Source: an uncultured Flavobacteriaceae bacterium
GTDB taxonomy: Bacteria; Bacteroidota; Bacteroidia; Flavobacteriales; Flavobacteriaceae
Length of the DNA: 13,309 nucleotides
Assembly (NCBI GenBank): GCA_945788155.1
Contig: CALZKX010000056.1
Span: 1 to 13,309, forward strand
Direction of reading: 5' to 3'
In this document: piece by piece, positions 1-5,507 of the stretch
How positions within the stretch are numbered: position 1 is the stretch's first letter
Layout: each line of letters opens with the position of its first letter
Notes under the pieces: model-generated
The model's database searches: none
Told to the model about the DNA's origin: nothing
Seen by the model: only the letters and a program-made list of their open reading frames with translations
Translations under genes and position numbers: made by a program

Positions 1-1248
1 CTTAAAGAATTCATTCAATATTTAGATGCAACTCGTGAGCCTTTAATGAAAGATGTCATCGCCTTTGAAGGTGAAAAAAATGGTGTCCCAGTTGAGGTAG
101 CTATGATATATAATACATCGTATGCCGAAAATTTACACTCGTATGTAAATAACATTAATACACATGAAGGAGGCACACACTTATCTGGTTTTAGACGTGG
201 ATTAACACACACGCTTAAAAAGTTTGCTGATGGATCAGGAATGTTAGACAAATTAAAGTTTGATATAGCAGGAGATGATTTCCGTGAAGGACTAACAGCT
301 ATTATTTCTGTAAAAGTTCAAGAACCTCAATTTGAAGGACAAACAAAAACTAAGTTAGGAAACAGAGAAGTATCTGCATCTGTAAGTCAGGCAGTTTCCG
401 AAATGTTAACCGATTATCTTGAAGAACATCCAGACGATGCTAAAATTATAGTTCAAAAAGTAATTCTTGCAGCACAAGCACGTCATGCCGCTCAAAAGGC
501 TCGTGAAATGGTGCAACGTAAAACAGTGATGAGCATTGGTGGTTTGCCAGGGAAATTAAGTGATTGTTCAGAACAAGATCCAGCAAAATGTGAAATATTT
601 CTCGTAGAGGGAGATTCGGCAGGTGGAACAGCTAAGGCTGGTCGAGATAGAAGTTTTCAAGCTATTTTACCGTTAAGAGGTAAAATTTTAAATGTAGAAA
701 AGGCAATGTCTCACAAGGTGTTCGAAAATGAAGAAATTAAAAATATTTTTACGGCTTTAGGTGTAACCATTGGTACTGAAGAAGATAGTAAAGCTTTAAA
801 TCTATCAAAACTACGTTATCATAAAGTAGTTATTATGTGTGATGCCGATATTGATGGTAGCCATATTGCAACTTTAATTCTAACATTCTTTTTCAGATAT
901 ATGAAAGAATTGATAGAGAATGGTCATATATATATAGCAACTCCACCTTTATATTTGGTTAAAAAAGGAGCAAAAAAACAATATGCCTGGAGTGATAAAG
1001 AACGGGATGATATTGTTTTAGAATTTGGAGATGGTTCAAAAATCCAACGATACAAAGGTCTTGGAGAAATGAATGCTATTCAACTTTGGGATACCACTAT
1101 GAACCCAGATTTTAGAACCATGCGTCTAGTTCAAATAGACAATGGTACTGAGGCAGATCGTATTTTTTCTATGTTAATGGGAGACGATGTGCCACCACGT
1201 AGAGAATTTATTGAAAAGAATGCTATCTATGCAAATATTGATGCATAA
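1..1248 (+). CDS. gyrB: DNA gyrase subunit B, C-terminal part (5' end outside window)
   Basis: This is the ATPase subunit of the type II topoisomerase that introduces negative supercoils, working as GyrA2B2 in the cytoplasm. The frame is open from base 1, so the ATG at 46 is internal; 415 codons are visible, against roughly 640 in flavobacterial GyrB. The N-terminal GHKL ATPase domain therefore lies upstream of the window. Visible parts are the end of the transducer domain (HEGGTHLSGFR near nt 163-195), then the TOPRIM domain with its acidic motif EGDSAGG (607-627), PLRGKILNVEKA (about 670-705) and the metal-binding DADIDGSHI (841-867). The C-terminal RYKGLGEMN motif is at about 1048-1074. 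The TOPRIM catalytic residues are all intact and there is no frameshift. The short C-terminal tail after RREFIEKNA is normal for GyrB rather than ParE. A hairpin terminator follows directly. The identification is very secure. Confidence 0.98.
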   Translation, partial: LKEFIQYLDATREPLMKDVIAFEGEKNGVPVEVAMIYNTSYAENLHSYVNNINTHEGGTHLSGFRRGLTHTLKKFADGSGMLDKLKFDIAGDDFREGLTAIISVKVQEPQFEGQTKTKLGNREVSASVSQAVSEMLTDYLEEHPDDAKIIVQKVILAAQARHAAQKAREMVQRKTVMSIGGLPGKLSDCSEQDPAKCEIFLVEGDSAGGTAKAGRDRSFQAILPLRGKILNVEKAMSHKVFENEEIKNIFTALGVTIGTEEDSKALNLSKLRYHKVVIMCDADIDGSHIATLILTFFFRYMKELIENGHIYIATPPLYLVKKGAKKQYAWSDKERDDIVLEFGDGSKIQRYKGLGEMNAIQLWDTTMNPDFRTMRLVQIDNGTEADRIFSMLMGDDVPPRREFIEKNAIYANIDA

Positions 1249-1268
1249 ATAAATATATTTTTTAATAT

Positions 1269-1304
1269 AAAAGGCTGTCTAAATCTAATAGCCAGCCTTT
1301 TTTT
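1269..1304 (+). terminator. Rho-independent terminator of gyrB, probably bidirectional
   Basis: AAAAGGCTG (1269-1277) pairs with CAGCCTTTT (1293-1301), and six or more T residues follow. It lies 20 bases after the gyrB stop. Read on the minus strand it also gives a stem followed by TTTT, so it may also end the convergent gene at 1348-1806. Its left arm shares AGGCTGTCTAAA with the arm of the long repeat at 11801-11949. Confidence 0.8.
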
Positions 1305-1347
1305 GATGTTATAAAATTGTTTATGAACAGATGATCTATAATCAATG

Positions 1348-1806
1348 TTAAAAAATACCAATGCCTAAACGTACTCTAGGTGTTCTAACTTGAATACTTG
1401 TGTTAATTGTTCTACTACTTCGAGGATACTTATCATAATAATATCTATCGTATCTGTAGTAATAAACTGAAGCATGGTGGTAATAATAATCACTATGATG
1501 ACAATGATGATTGCAATGTTCATAATGACTAGCATAGGCATTTTTCTTCTCTTTCATATAAGCCTTATATGCCTTTCTGTCTTTCTTTTTTAATTCCTTT
1601 TCGTAATTTTTTTGCTCCTTCCAAAAAACTTCTTCTTCAGCTTTAGTTTCAGCATTAAATAGTTGCTCATATTTGGCATCTTCTATAGCACGTTTTTGGT
1701 AATACGATTTTTTATCAATTGTTGTTTTATTATCGACTTCAGTATCTTGAGCATATGATACTATTGAAAAACCTATAACTAATACTAATGATTTAATTAA
1801 TTTCAT
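1348..1806 (-). CDS. Secreted His/Tyr-rich protein of unknown function
   Basis: This 152-residue protein is not assignable to a family that I recognise. It starts with a Sec signal peptide (residues 1-19, cleavage expected near SYA|Q). A highly charged, probably helical Lys/Glu/Tyr-rich segment follows (about 32-90). Next is an unusual tract, residues 94-127, with 8 His, 2 Cys and 12 Tyr in 34 positions, including HCHH and runs of YYY. The C-terminus (133-152) is short and beta-like and ends in Phe. The tract suggests binding of a metal or haem-like ligand, or a structural surface role, but this is inference. The start codon at 1806 is the only one that gives a complete signal peptide. It stands alone, convergent with gyrB. 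An ECF-type promoter element (1858-1887) lies 52 bases upstream, the same element that serves the sigma/FecR/TonB cluster about 3.6 kb away. This suggests it belongs to that regulon. Confidence 0.8.
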   Translation of the reverse strand: MKLIKSLVLVIGFSIVSYAQDTEVDNKTTIDKKSYYQKRAIEDAKYEQLFNAETKAEEEVFWKEQKNYEKELKKKDRKAYKAYMKEKKNAYASHYEHCNHHCHHSDYYYHHASVYYYRYDRYYYDKYPRSSRTINTSIQVRTPRVRLGIGIF

Positions 1807-1857
1807 AATTTTTAATTTTTATGTTATTATTAATTCGCTTTATAAACGCTTTCATTA

Positions 1858-1887
1858 GTAAGACAACTAAGAAGTGATTTACCCTAC
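1858..1887 (-). promoter_or_regulatory. ECF-type promoter element, copy A
   Basis: Read on the minus strand it is GTAGGGTAAAT, ten bases, then TTGTCTTAC. The two halves match copies at 4801-4830 and 5462-5491, with the same 30-bp length. The first half would be the -35 and GTCTTA (1859-1864) the -10. ECF promoters commonly carry a GTC in the -10. It lies 52 bases upstream of the His/Tyr-rich gene. The function is inferred from conservation and position. Confidence 0.7.
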
Positions 1888-1898
1888 ATAATATTTAA

Positions 1899-2083
1899 TT
1901 TAATAATTTTAGTACATGACAAAAAATTCACAACAACATAAAGCATTGTTTTTTAATATGTTAATATGTACTTATTTTGTAGACCTCACAGGTTTTAAAA
2001 ACCTGTGAGGTCTTGATTAACCTGAAAAACCATGGATTGATCAGTGTTCAAAATAATTTTTGTCATGTACTAAATTTAATAAT
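1899..2083. mobile_element. MITE-like element (1908-2074) with 9-bp target duplication
   Basis: TTTAGTACATGACAAAAA (1908-1925) and its exact reverse complement (2057-2074) form 18-bp perfect terminal inverted repeats around 167 bp of non-coding DNA. Directly outside them is the 9-bp direct repeat TTTAATAAT (1899-1907 and 2075-2083), as expected from a target-site duplication; the match extends by two A bases if overlap with the repeat is allowed. No transposase frame fits inside, so it would be a non-autonomous element mobilised in trans. It carries a near-perfect internal palindrome (1981-2013). It lies only 20 bases upstream of ECF promoter copy A. I cannot name the parent insertion sequence family. 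Confidence 0.8.
1981..2013. repeat. 33-bp palindrome inside the MITE-like element
   Basis: AGACCTCACAGGTTTT (1981-1996) is followed by one unpaired A and then its exact reverse complement (1998-2013), giving a 16-bp perfect stem. It is more GC-rich than its surroundings. From memory, palindromes with the CCTCACAGGTTT / AAACCTGTGAGG core recur in flavobacterial genomes. I cannot verify this here. It could be a separate REP-like repeat nested in the element. Confidence 0.75.
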
Positions 2084-2101
2084 GAATATAGTAGGTGTAG
2101 A

Positions 2102-2140
2102 ATAAAAAAATACTATCTAAAATAGTTTTAGATAGTATTT
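2102..2140 (-). terminator. Terminator of the lipoprotein-protease-barrel gene set
   Basis: AAATACTATCTAAAA (2108-2122) and its perfect complement (2126-2140) form a 15-bp stem with a 3-base loop. On the minus strand the stem runs into seven T residues. It lies 25 bases after the stop codon of the beta-barrel gene. The stem is AT-only except for two pairs, but it is long and perfect. Confidence 0.8.
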
Positions 2141-2165
2141 AAATGAGCTGTAAATGATTTTTGCA

Positions 2166-2750
2166 CTATAATTCAAATCCTACAGAAAAATTCCAAACAC
2201 GATTTTTCGGGCTGCCTTCGTCATAAATATCTCCAAAACCTAGATGGTAACGAACACCAAATGAAACGCCAGAGTTAGTTTTAAATCCACCTCCAAAATT
2301 AACGCCCCAATCAAAATTATTGGGATCAAATTCCTGGGAGGTGTCAAAAATGTCAAAACCACTATCAAACTCCTCTTTATGAGATATTGCCAGCCCAATT
2401 TGTGGCCCAGCTTCTAAAAAGAAATTATTGCTTGGATAGCCTTTGAACATCATTGGCAAATTAATATAATTTAGCTTTTGGGTAAAGATGCCACTATTGT
2501 TACTGATTTCGTAACCTTGTTGTGAGTATAACAATTCCAATTGAAGCGCAAGGCTTTCAGTGATAAAGGATTCGCCATAAAGACCAATATGAAAACCATG
2601 ACGTTGTCCTGTTTCGCCATCGCCATCAAAACTAACAGCAGCCAAGTTATAGCCACCTTTTATTCCAGCATTTGATTTGTTTGTTGTTGTATCTTGAGCG
2701 CTCATAAATGTTATTGAGCATAAACTAAATACTAAAAGTAATCGTTTCAT
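2166..2750 (-). CDS. Small outer-membrane beta-barrel protein (PorT/OMP_b-brl_2-like)
   Basis: This 194-residue protein is probably an eight-stranded outer-membrane beta-barrel. I chose the ATG at 2750 because it gives a clean Sec signal peptide (MKRLLLVFSLCSITFMSA, cleavage before QD). The longer frame starting at 2810 would run into the end of the upstream gene and bury the signal peptide. After the signal, GIKGGYNLAAVSFDG is a typical first strand of the PorT-type porin family of Bacteroidota. Alternating aromatic/Gly strands follow (LALQLELLYSQQGYEI, FFLEAGPQIGLAIS, WGVNFGGGFKTNSGVSFGVRYHLGFGDI). The protein ends in NFSVGFEL, the usual terminal beta-strand. The gene starts 23 bases after the metalloprotease stop and is the last gene before a strong terminator, so co-transcription is likely. 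The substrate or partner is unknown. Confidence 0.85.
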   Translation of the reverse strand: MKRLLLVFSLCSITFMSAQDTTTNKSNAGIKGGYNLAAVSFDGDGETGQRHGFHIGLYGESFITESLALQLELLYSQQGYEISNNSGIFTQKLNYINLPMMFKGYPSNNFFLEAGPQIGLAISHKEEFDSGFDIFDTSQEFDPNNFDWGVNFGGGFKTNSGVSFGVRYHLGFGDIYDEGSPKNRVWNFSVGFEL

Positions 2751-2773
2751 AATTTTAAATTTTAAGTTAATTT

Positions 2774-3577
2774 TTATTTTCCACCATTGGCTTGTAAATC
2801 TGCAATACATTGTGCGTCAAGCTGAGGTGCCGATCCTGCACCAACTAAATTCTGTAACCCAGAAGGCGTTGTAACAGACCAATACATCAGGCAGCTTTCC
2901 ACATCACAGTGTTTGGGGTTTTGCGCATCTTCATGCGGTGTTTGCATCGTTGTACCTAAATTGGTTAAACCTAAAATATGGCCAAATTCGTGCGTTATCA
3001 CTGTGGTCTCAACCAAGCTTCTATCAGGTTCAAAGGTACTGTTGGTCAAATCCTGGACGGTAGCTTCAAAAATCACAAGCGAAGTGTTCCTATAGGCAGT
3101 ACCCAAAACAATACCATTGCCTGAGTTTGATGCTGATTCACCATCAGTAAAAAACACCCAAACGGCAATTTGATTATCAGTATTGTACTTAGTTCTGTTA
3201 GCATCTTCAATATTAATAATATCTTGAGTCGTATAAGTTGATTTTCCAGATGATGGAATTTCATTTGTAATCACTGATATACCATTTGGTTTATAAGTTC
3301 TACTTTCTAAGAACGACACAAAATTATCAATAGCTTCTTGTGTTGGTGCAAAACCTTCTATATAGGCTACTTCAATAACCATACTTGTAAAGGATTCATC
3401 AGATAACAAATCATTAGCTGATGTTCCTGTGGGTTGCTGATTTGCTGAAATGGAATTATCACCATTTCCAGTATTGGTGTTATCATTTGCTAAGTTATCC
3501 TTAGAGCAACCTTGAAAACTGATTGCTATTGAAATAACAAATATTATAACTGAAATATATTTTAATCTAATTTTCAT
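2774..3577 (-). CDS. Zinc-metalloprotease lipoprotein (flavobacterial 'membrane metalloprotease' type)
   Basis: This 267-residue protein has a lipoprotein signal peptide with lipobox FQGC (acylated Cys24), then a low-complexity Asn/Gly/Ser linker (25-56), so it should be tethered to the outer membrane. The catalytic motif is HEFGH (His196, Glu197, His200) followed by ILGLTN, resembling the metzincin HExxHxxGxx pattern but with Asn206 where the third zinc ligand usually sits. Downstream His215 or His223, in the cluster NPKHCDVESCLMYW (Cys224, Cys229, Met231), could supply the third ligand and the Met-turn, rather as in archaemetzincins. That last assignment is inference. An N-terminal region (60-110) may be a prodomain. 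The gene is second of three same-strand envelope genes; 116 bases separate it from the lipoprotein gene upstream and 23 from the barrel gene downstream. It could process a surface protein of this locus, but the substrate is unknown. Confidence 0.82.
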   Translation of the reverse strand: MKIRLKYISVIIFVISIAISFQGCSKDNLANDNTNTGNGDNSISANQQPTGTSANDLLSDESFTSMVIEVAYIEGFAPTQEAIDNFVSFLESRTYKPNGISVITNEIPSSGKSTYTTQDIINIEDANRTKYNTDNQIAVWVFFTDGESASNSGNGIVLGTAYRNTSLVIFEATVQDLTNSTFEPDRSLVETTVITHEFGHILGLTNLGTTMQTPHEDAQNPKHCDVESCLMYWSVTTPSGLQNLVGAGSAPQLDAQCIADLQANGGK

Positions 3578-3622
3578 TACGATGTTATTTATGTTTTATA
3601 AGCTATTTTGGTTTTTATTATT

Positions 3623-3653
3623 AAAACAGCTGCCAGTTTCCCAACAGCTGCTT
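3623..3653 (-). terminator. Possible hairpin between lipoprotein and protease genes
   Basis: On the minus strand AAGCAGCTG pairs with CAGCTGTTT (one G-U pair) around a 12-base loop, with TTTT at the end. The T-tract is short, so this may be a partial terminator or attenuator, or an RNA-processing site, that sets different levels of the lipoprotein and the two genes after it. Confidence 0.4.
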
Positions 3654-3693
3654 CCCATAACAAGTCGACATAGATCAACTTCCCTAAACTGAT

Positions 3694-4746
3694 TTACGCT
3701 TGCCCTAAAACTAAAGTAATAGCAGCATTTGTTGTGCTTTGCAATGAGATAGATGTTTCAGAATAACTGGTTACTTCCCAAGTATTGTTTAATAACTCAA
3801 AAGTTGCATTTCCTGTAAAATTTAAGGTAAAGAATACTTCAAACTCTGAAGCTATTTCATAAGTACCTTGTACATCTTCAACTGTTGTATTAACTGTGTT
3901 TTCAGCTACACAGCTCCAATCGTTTGCGAAATCAATAGTAAATTCAGCATAATCAGTTGCAGTATCTACTCCAGCTGTTACAAAAGCATCAACTTTAAAT
4001 AGACCTTCCACTAAAATAGATTCTAAAGTGTCTGCATTTTCCTCGGCTTCTTCCATAGCGTCTTCATCCATAAGGCACTCGTTAATACGTGATTGTAAAT
4101 CAGAATCACTACTAATAGTAACCACAGTATCATTACTCAAAGTAGCAGTGATAGGATAGTTAACTGCAAACAACTCATCATTACTAAAGTTGTTCATGTA
4201 TGCATAAAGTTCTTGCTCAGACTCAATAACCACACTTCCAGTTTGGTCAAGGTTTAAACTGTAGGTTAAGATTGTAATTGGAAAATTAATATCTAGGCAT
4301 GCAATTGCATCTTCAGCAGCATTTTCTGCTTGCTGACAAGCGTTTACAATGGCATCATATTCACCTTGAGTTGTTACGACTACTTCCGTATAATTACTTA
4401 ATTGTACTGTTAATGGAAATTGAAAAACTACTTCATCGTTATCATTGTTAAACTCAGCTAAAATATCAATTACTTGTTGGTAACTTGATTGGCTAACTAA
4501 TGTCACTTGCGTACCATTTATAGTTGCTGTAACTGGTAATAAGATAGATGAGCATGAATTGCCATCTAAAAAGTCATCAAATGATCCGTCACGCATAGAA
4601 CTACGCTCTAAGTTGCTAGCAGTAACAGAATTTGCAGAATTTGTGTTTGGATTTTCACCATTCTCATTATCAATCTCATCTTGGCAAGATGTGAAACCTA
4701 TAAAGGATAAGATTAAAATTGCTGTAATAAATTTTAAATTTTTCAT
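3694..4746 (-). CDS. Repeat-containing surface lipoprotein of unknown function
   Basis: This 350-residue protein belongs to no family that I can name. The signal peptide ends in lipobox FTSC (Cys21), and the next residues, QDEIDNENGE, are acidic and suit surface export in Bacteroidota. After an Asn/Ser-rich linker come four degenerate copies of a beta-rich unit, seen as LPVTATINGTQVTL (from 70), FPLTVQLSNYTEVVV (110), FPITILTYSLNL (155) and YPITATLSNDTVVTI (197), each followed by S, acidic or polar residues and a short helix. They group into two pairs, each closed by a Cys-containing helix (INEC, VNAC). A Glu/Asp-rich helix (225-242) leads to a C-terminal beta domain (245-350) with the WEVTSYSETSISL and ITLVLGQA strands, lipocalin-like in appearance. 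It is divergent from the sigma gene, and a conserved ECF-type promoter element lies 55 bases upstream. It may be the ligand-capture partner of the receptor; this is inference. Confidence 0.8.
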   Translation of the reverse strand: MKNLKFITAILILSFIGFTSCQDEIDNENGENPNTNSANSVTASNLERSSMRDGSFDDFLDGNSCSSILLPVTATINGTQVTLVSQSSYQQVIDILAEFNNDNDEVVFQFPLTVQLSNYTEVVVTTQGEYDAIVNACQQAENAAEDAIACLDINFPITILTYSLNLDQTGSVVIESEQELYAYMNNFSNDELFAVNYPITATLSNDTVVTISSDSDLQSRINECLMDEDAMEEAEENADTLESILVEGLFKVDAFVTAGVDTATDYAEFTIDFANDWSCVAENTVNTTVEDVQGTYEIASEFEVFFTLNFTGNATFELLNNTWEVTSYSETSISLQSTTNAAITLVLGQA

Positions 4747-4800
4747 GATTTTGTATTTTGGGTTAACATTTTTTGCGATTCTTTTATCGCGTTTCTACAA

Positions 4801-4830
4801 GTAAGACAATCCATTTTTAATTTACCCTAC
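4801..4830 (-). promoter_or_regulatory. ECF-type promoter element, copy B
   Basis: On the minus strand it is GTAGGGTAAAT, ten bases, then TTGTCTTAC. The outer 20 bases are identical to copy A. GTCTTA at 4802-4807 would be the -10, 55 bases before the lipoprotein ATG. The ten-base spacer differs from A and C, apparently because CCATTTTTAATTT is duplicated here (4811-4823 and 4831-4843, plus strand). A short hairpin, GCGAT/ATCGC (4775-4790), lies in the predicted leader. Confidence 0.7.
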
Positions 4831-4843
4831 CCATTTTTAATTT
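4811..4843. repeat. 13-bp direct repeat overlapping promoter copy B
   Basis: CCATTTTTAATTT occurs at 4811-4823 and again at 4831-4843, exactly 20 bp apart. The first copy forms the spacer of the promoter element and the second lies just upstream of its -35 half. It looks like a local duplication. Confidence 0.7.
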
Positions 4844-4904
4844 TTTTTTAATAAATCTATTGTATAACCTTGTGCGTATATAGTTAAAGCAAATAAAATT
4901 ATTT

Positions 4905-4912
4905 TATTTTTG
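4905..4912 (+). promoter_or_regulatory. Housekeeping -7 box upstream of the ECF sigma gene
   Basis: TATTTTTG matches the Bacteroidota -7 consensus TAnnTTTG and lies 27 bases before the sigma ATG. No clear TTG is seen at the usual -33 spacing; the nearest is GTTA near 4883. No copy of the 30-bp ECF element precedes the sigma gene, so it is probably not transcribed from its own promoter type. Confidence 0.5.
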
Positions 4913-4939
4913 CTAGCAACTATTATTTAATAATAAAAT

Positions 4940-5455
4940 ATGAGTAGTAAAAAACCTAATCTTTGTAATGAAACTTATTTTAATGAATTTTACTTACAGC
5001 ATATTCAATCAGCTAGTAATTTCGCTTATTATAAATGCGGAGATAAAGCAGGATCATTAGATTTGGTTCAAGATGCATTCTCTAAGATTTGGGAAAACTG
5101 TTCTAAAATAGATTTCACTAAAGCAAAAACCTATTTATTCACTACTGTAAATAATCTCTTTTTAAATATTGTAAAGCATCATAAAGTGGTAATGGAATAT
5201 GCAAAAGCTGTTCCTTATCAGGAAGCTACCAATCAAAGTCCAGAGTATTTATTGGAAGAAGAAGAGTTTAAGCAAAAACTTCAGCATGCTATTTCTATGC
5301 TGACTGATGCACAGCGTGAAGTGTTTTTATTAAATAGGATTGAGGGAAAGAAATACAAAGAAATAGCAGAATTATTGGACCTTTCTCAGAAAGCTGTTGA
5401 AAAAAGAATGTCAGGAGCTTTAAAGACACTGAGAGAAAAAATTGATAATATATAA
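4940..5455 (+). CDS. ECF-family RNA polymerase sigma factor (FecI-like, Bacteroidota)
   Basis: This 171-residue protein has the two-domain layout of extracytoplasmic-function sigma factors. Region 2 spans about residues 14-85, with the core-binding signature DLVQDAFSKIWEN (41-53) and the -10-recognising helix around TKAKTYLFTTVNNLFLNIVKHHK (60-82). An acidic linker (100-112) leads to region 4 (113-167), with LTDAQREVFLLNRIEGKKYKEIAELLDLSQKAVEKR forming the helix-turn-helix that reads the -35. It should be held inactive by the FecR-like protein encoded 52 bases downstream. An ECF-type promoter element sits in that gap, so receptor and anti-sigma genes can be induced independently of the sigma gene. 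It is divergent from the lipoprotein gene. Assignment to the ECF family is secure. Its promoter specificity for the 30-bp element is inferred from proximity and repetition. Confidence 0.95.
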   Translation: MSSKKPNLCNETYFNEFYLQHIQSASNFAYYKCGDKAGSLDLVQDAFSKIWENCSKIDFTKAKTYLFTTVNNLFLNIVKHHKVVMEYAKAVPYQEATNQSPEYLLEEEEFKQKLQHAISMLTDAQREVFLLNRIEGKKYKEIAELLDLSQKAVEKRMSGALKTLREKIDNI

Positions 5456-5461
5456 TATAAG

Positions 5462-5491
5462 GTAGGGTAAATTACTTTTTAGTTGTCTTAT
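5462..5491 (+). promoter_or_regulatory. ECF-type promoter element, copy C, driving fecR and the receptor
   Basis: GTAGGGTAAAT, ten bases, then TTGTCTTAT. It matches copy A in 27 of 30 positions. GTCTTA (5485-5490) ends only 17 bases before the fecR ATG at 5508. If used as a -10, the message would have a leader of about ten bases. It begins six bases after the sigma stop codon. Confidence 0.72.
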
Positions 5492-5507
5492 AGTTGAATG
5501 ATTGATA

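Noticed and set aside
1981..2013. Palindrome considered as a CRISPR repeat or lone terminator
   Set aside because: There is a single copy with no spacers, and no T-run or neighbouring stop codon; it is better explained as a repeat inside the MITE-like element.
2751..2810. Longer start for the small beta-barrel gene (at 2810)
   Set aside because: It would overlap the end of the metalloprotease gene and place about 20 charged and aromatic residues ahead of a perfect signal peptide; the ATG at 2750 is far better.
4747..4939. A copy of the ECF element driving the sigma gene itself
   Set aside because: The only copy in this divergent gap (4801-4830) points the other way; no plus-strand match to GTAGGGTAAAT or TTGTCTTA was found before the sigma ATG.
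5502..5507. TTG start for the FecR-like gene
   Set aside because: It adds only two residues, and the ATG at 5508 is the more usual start codon.
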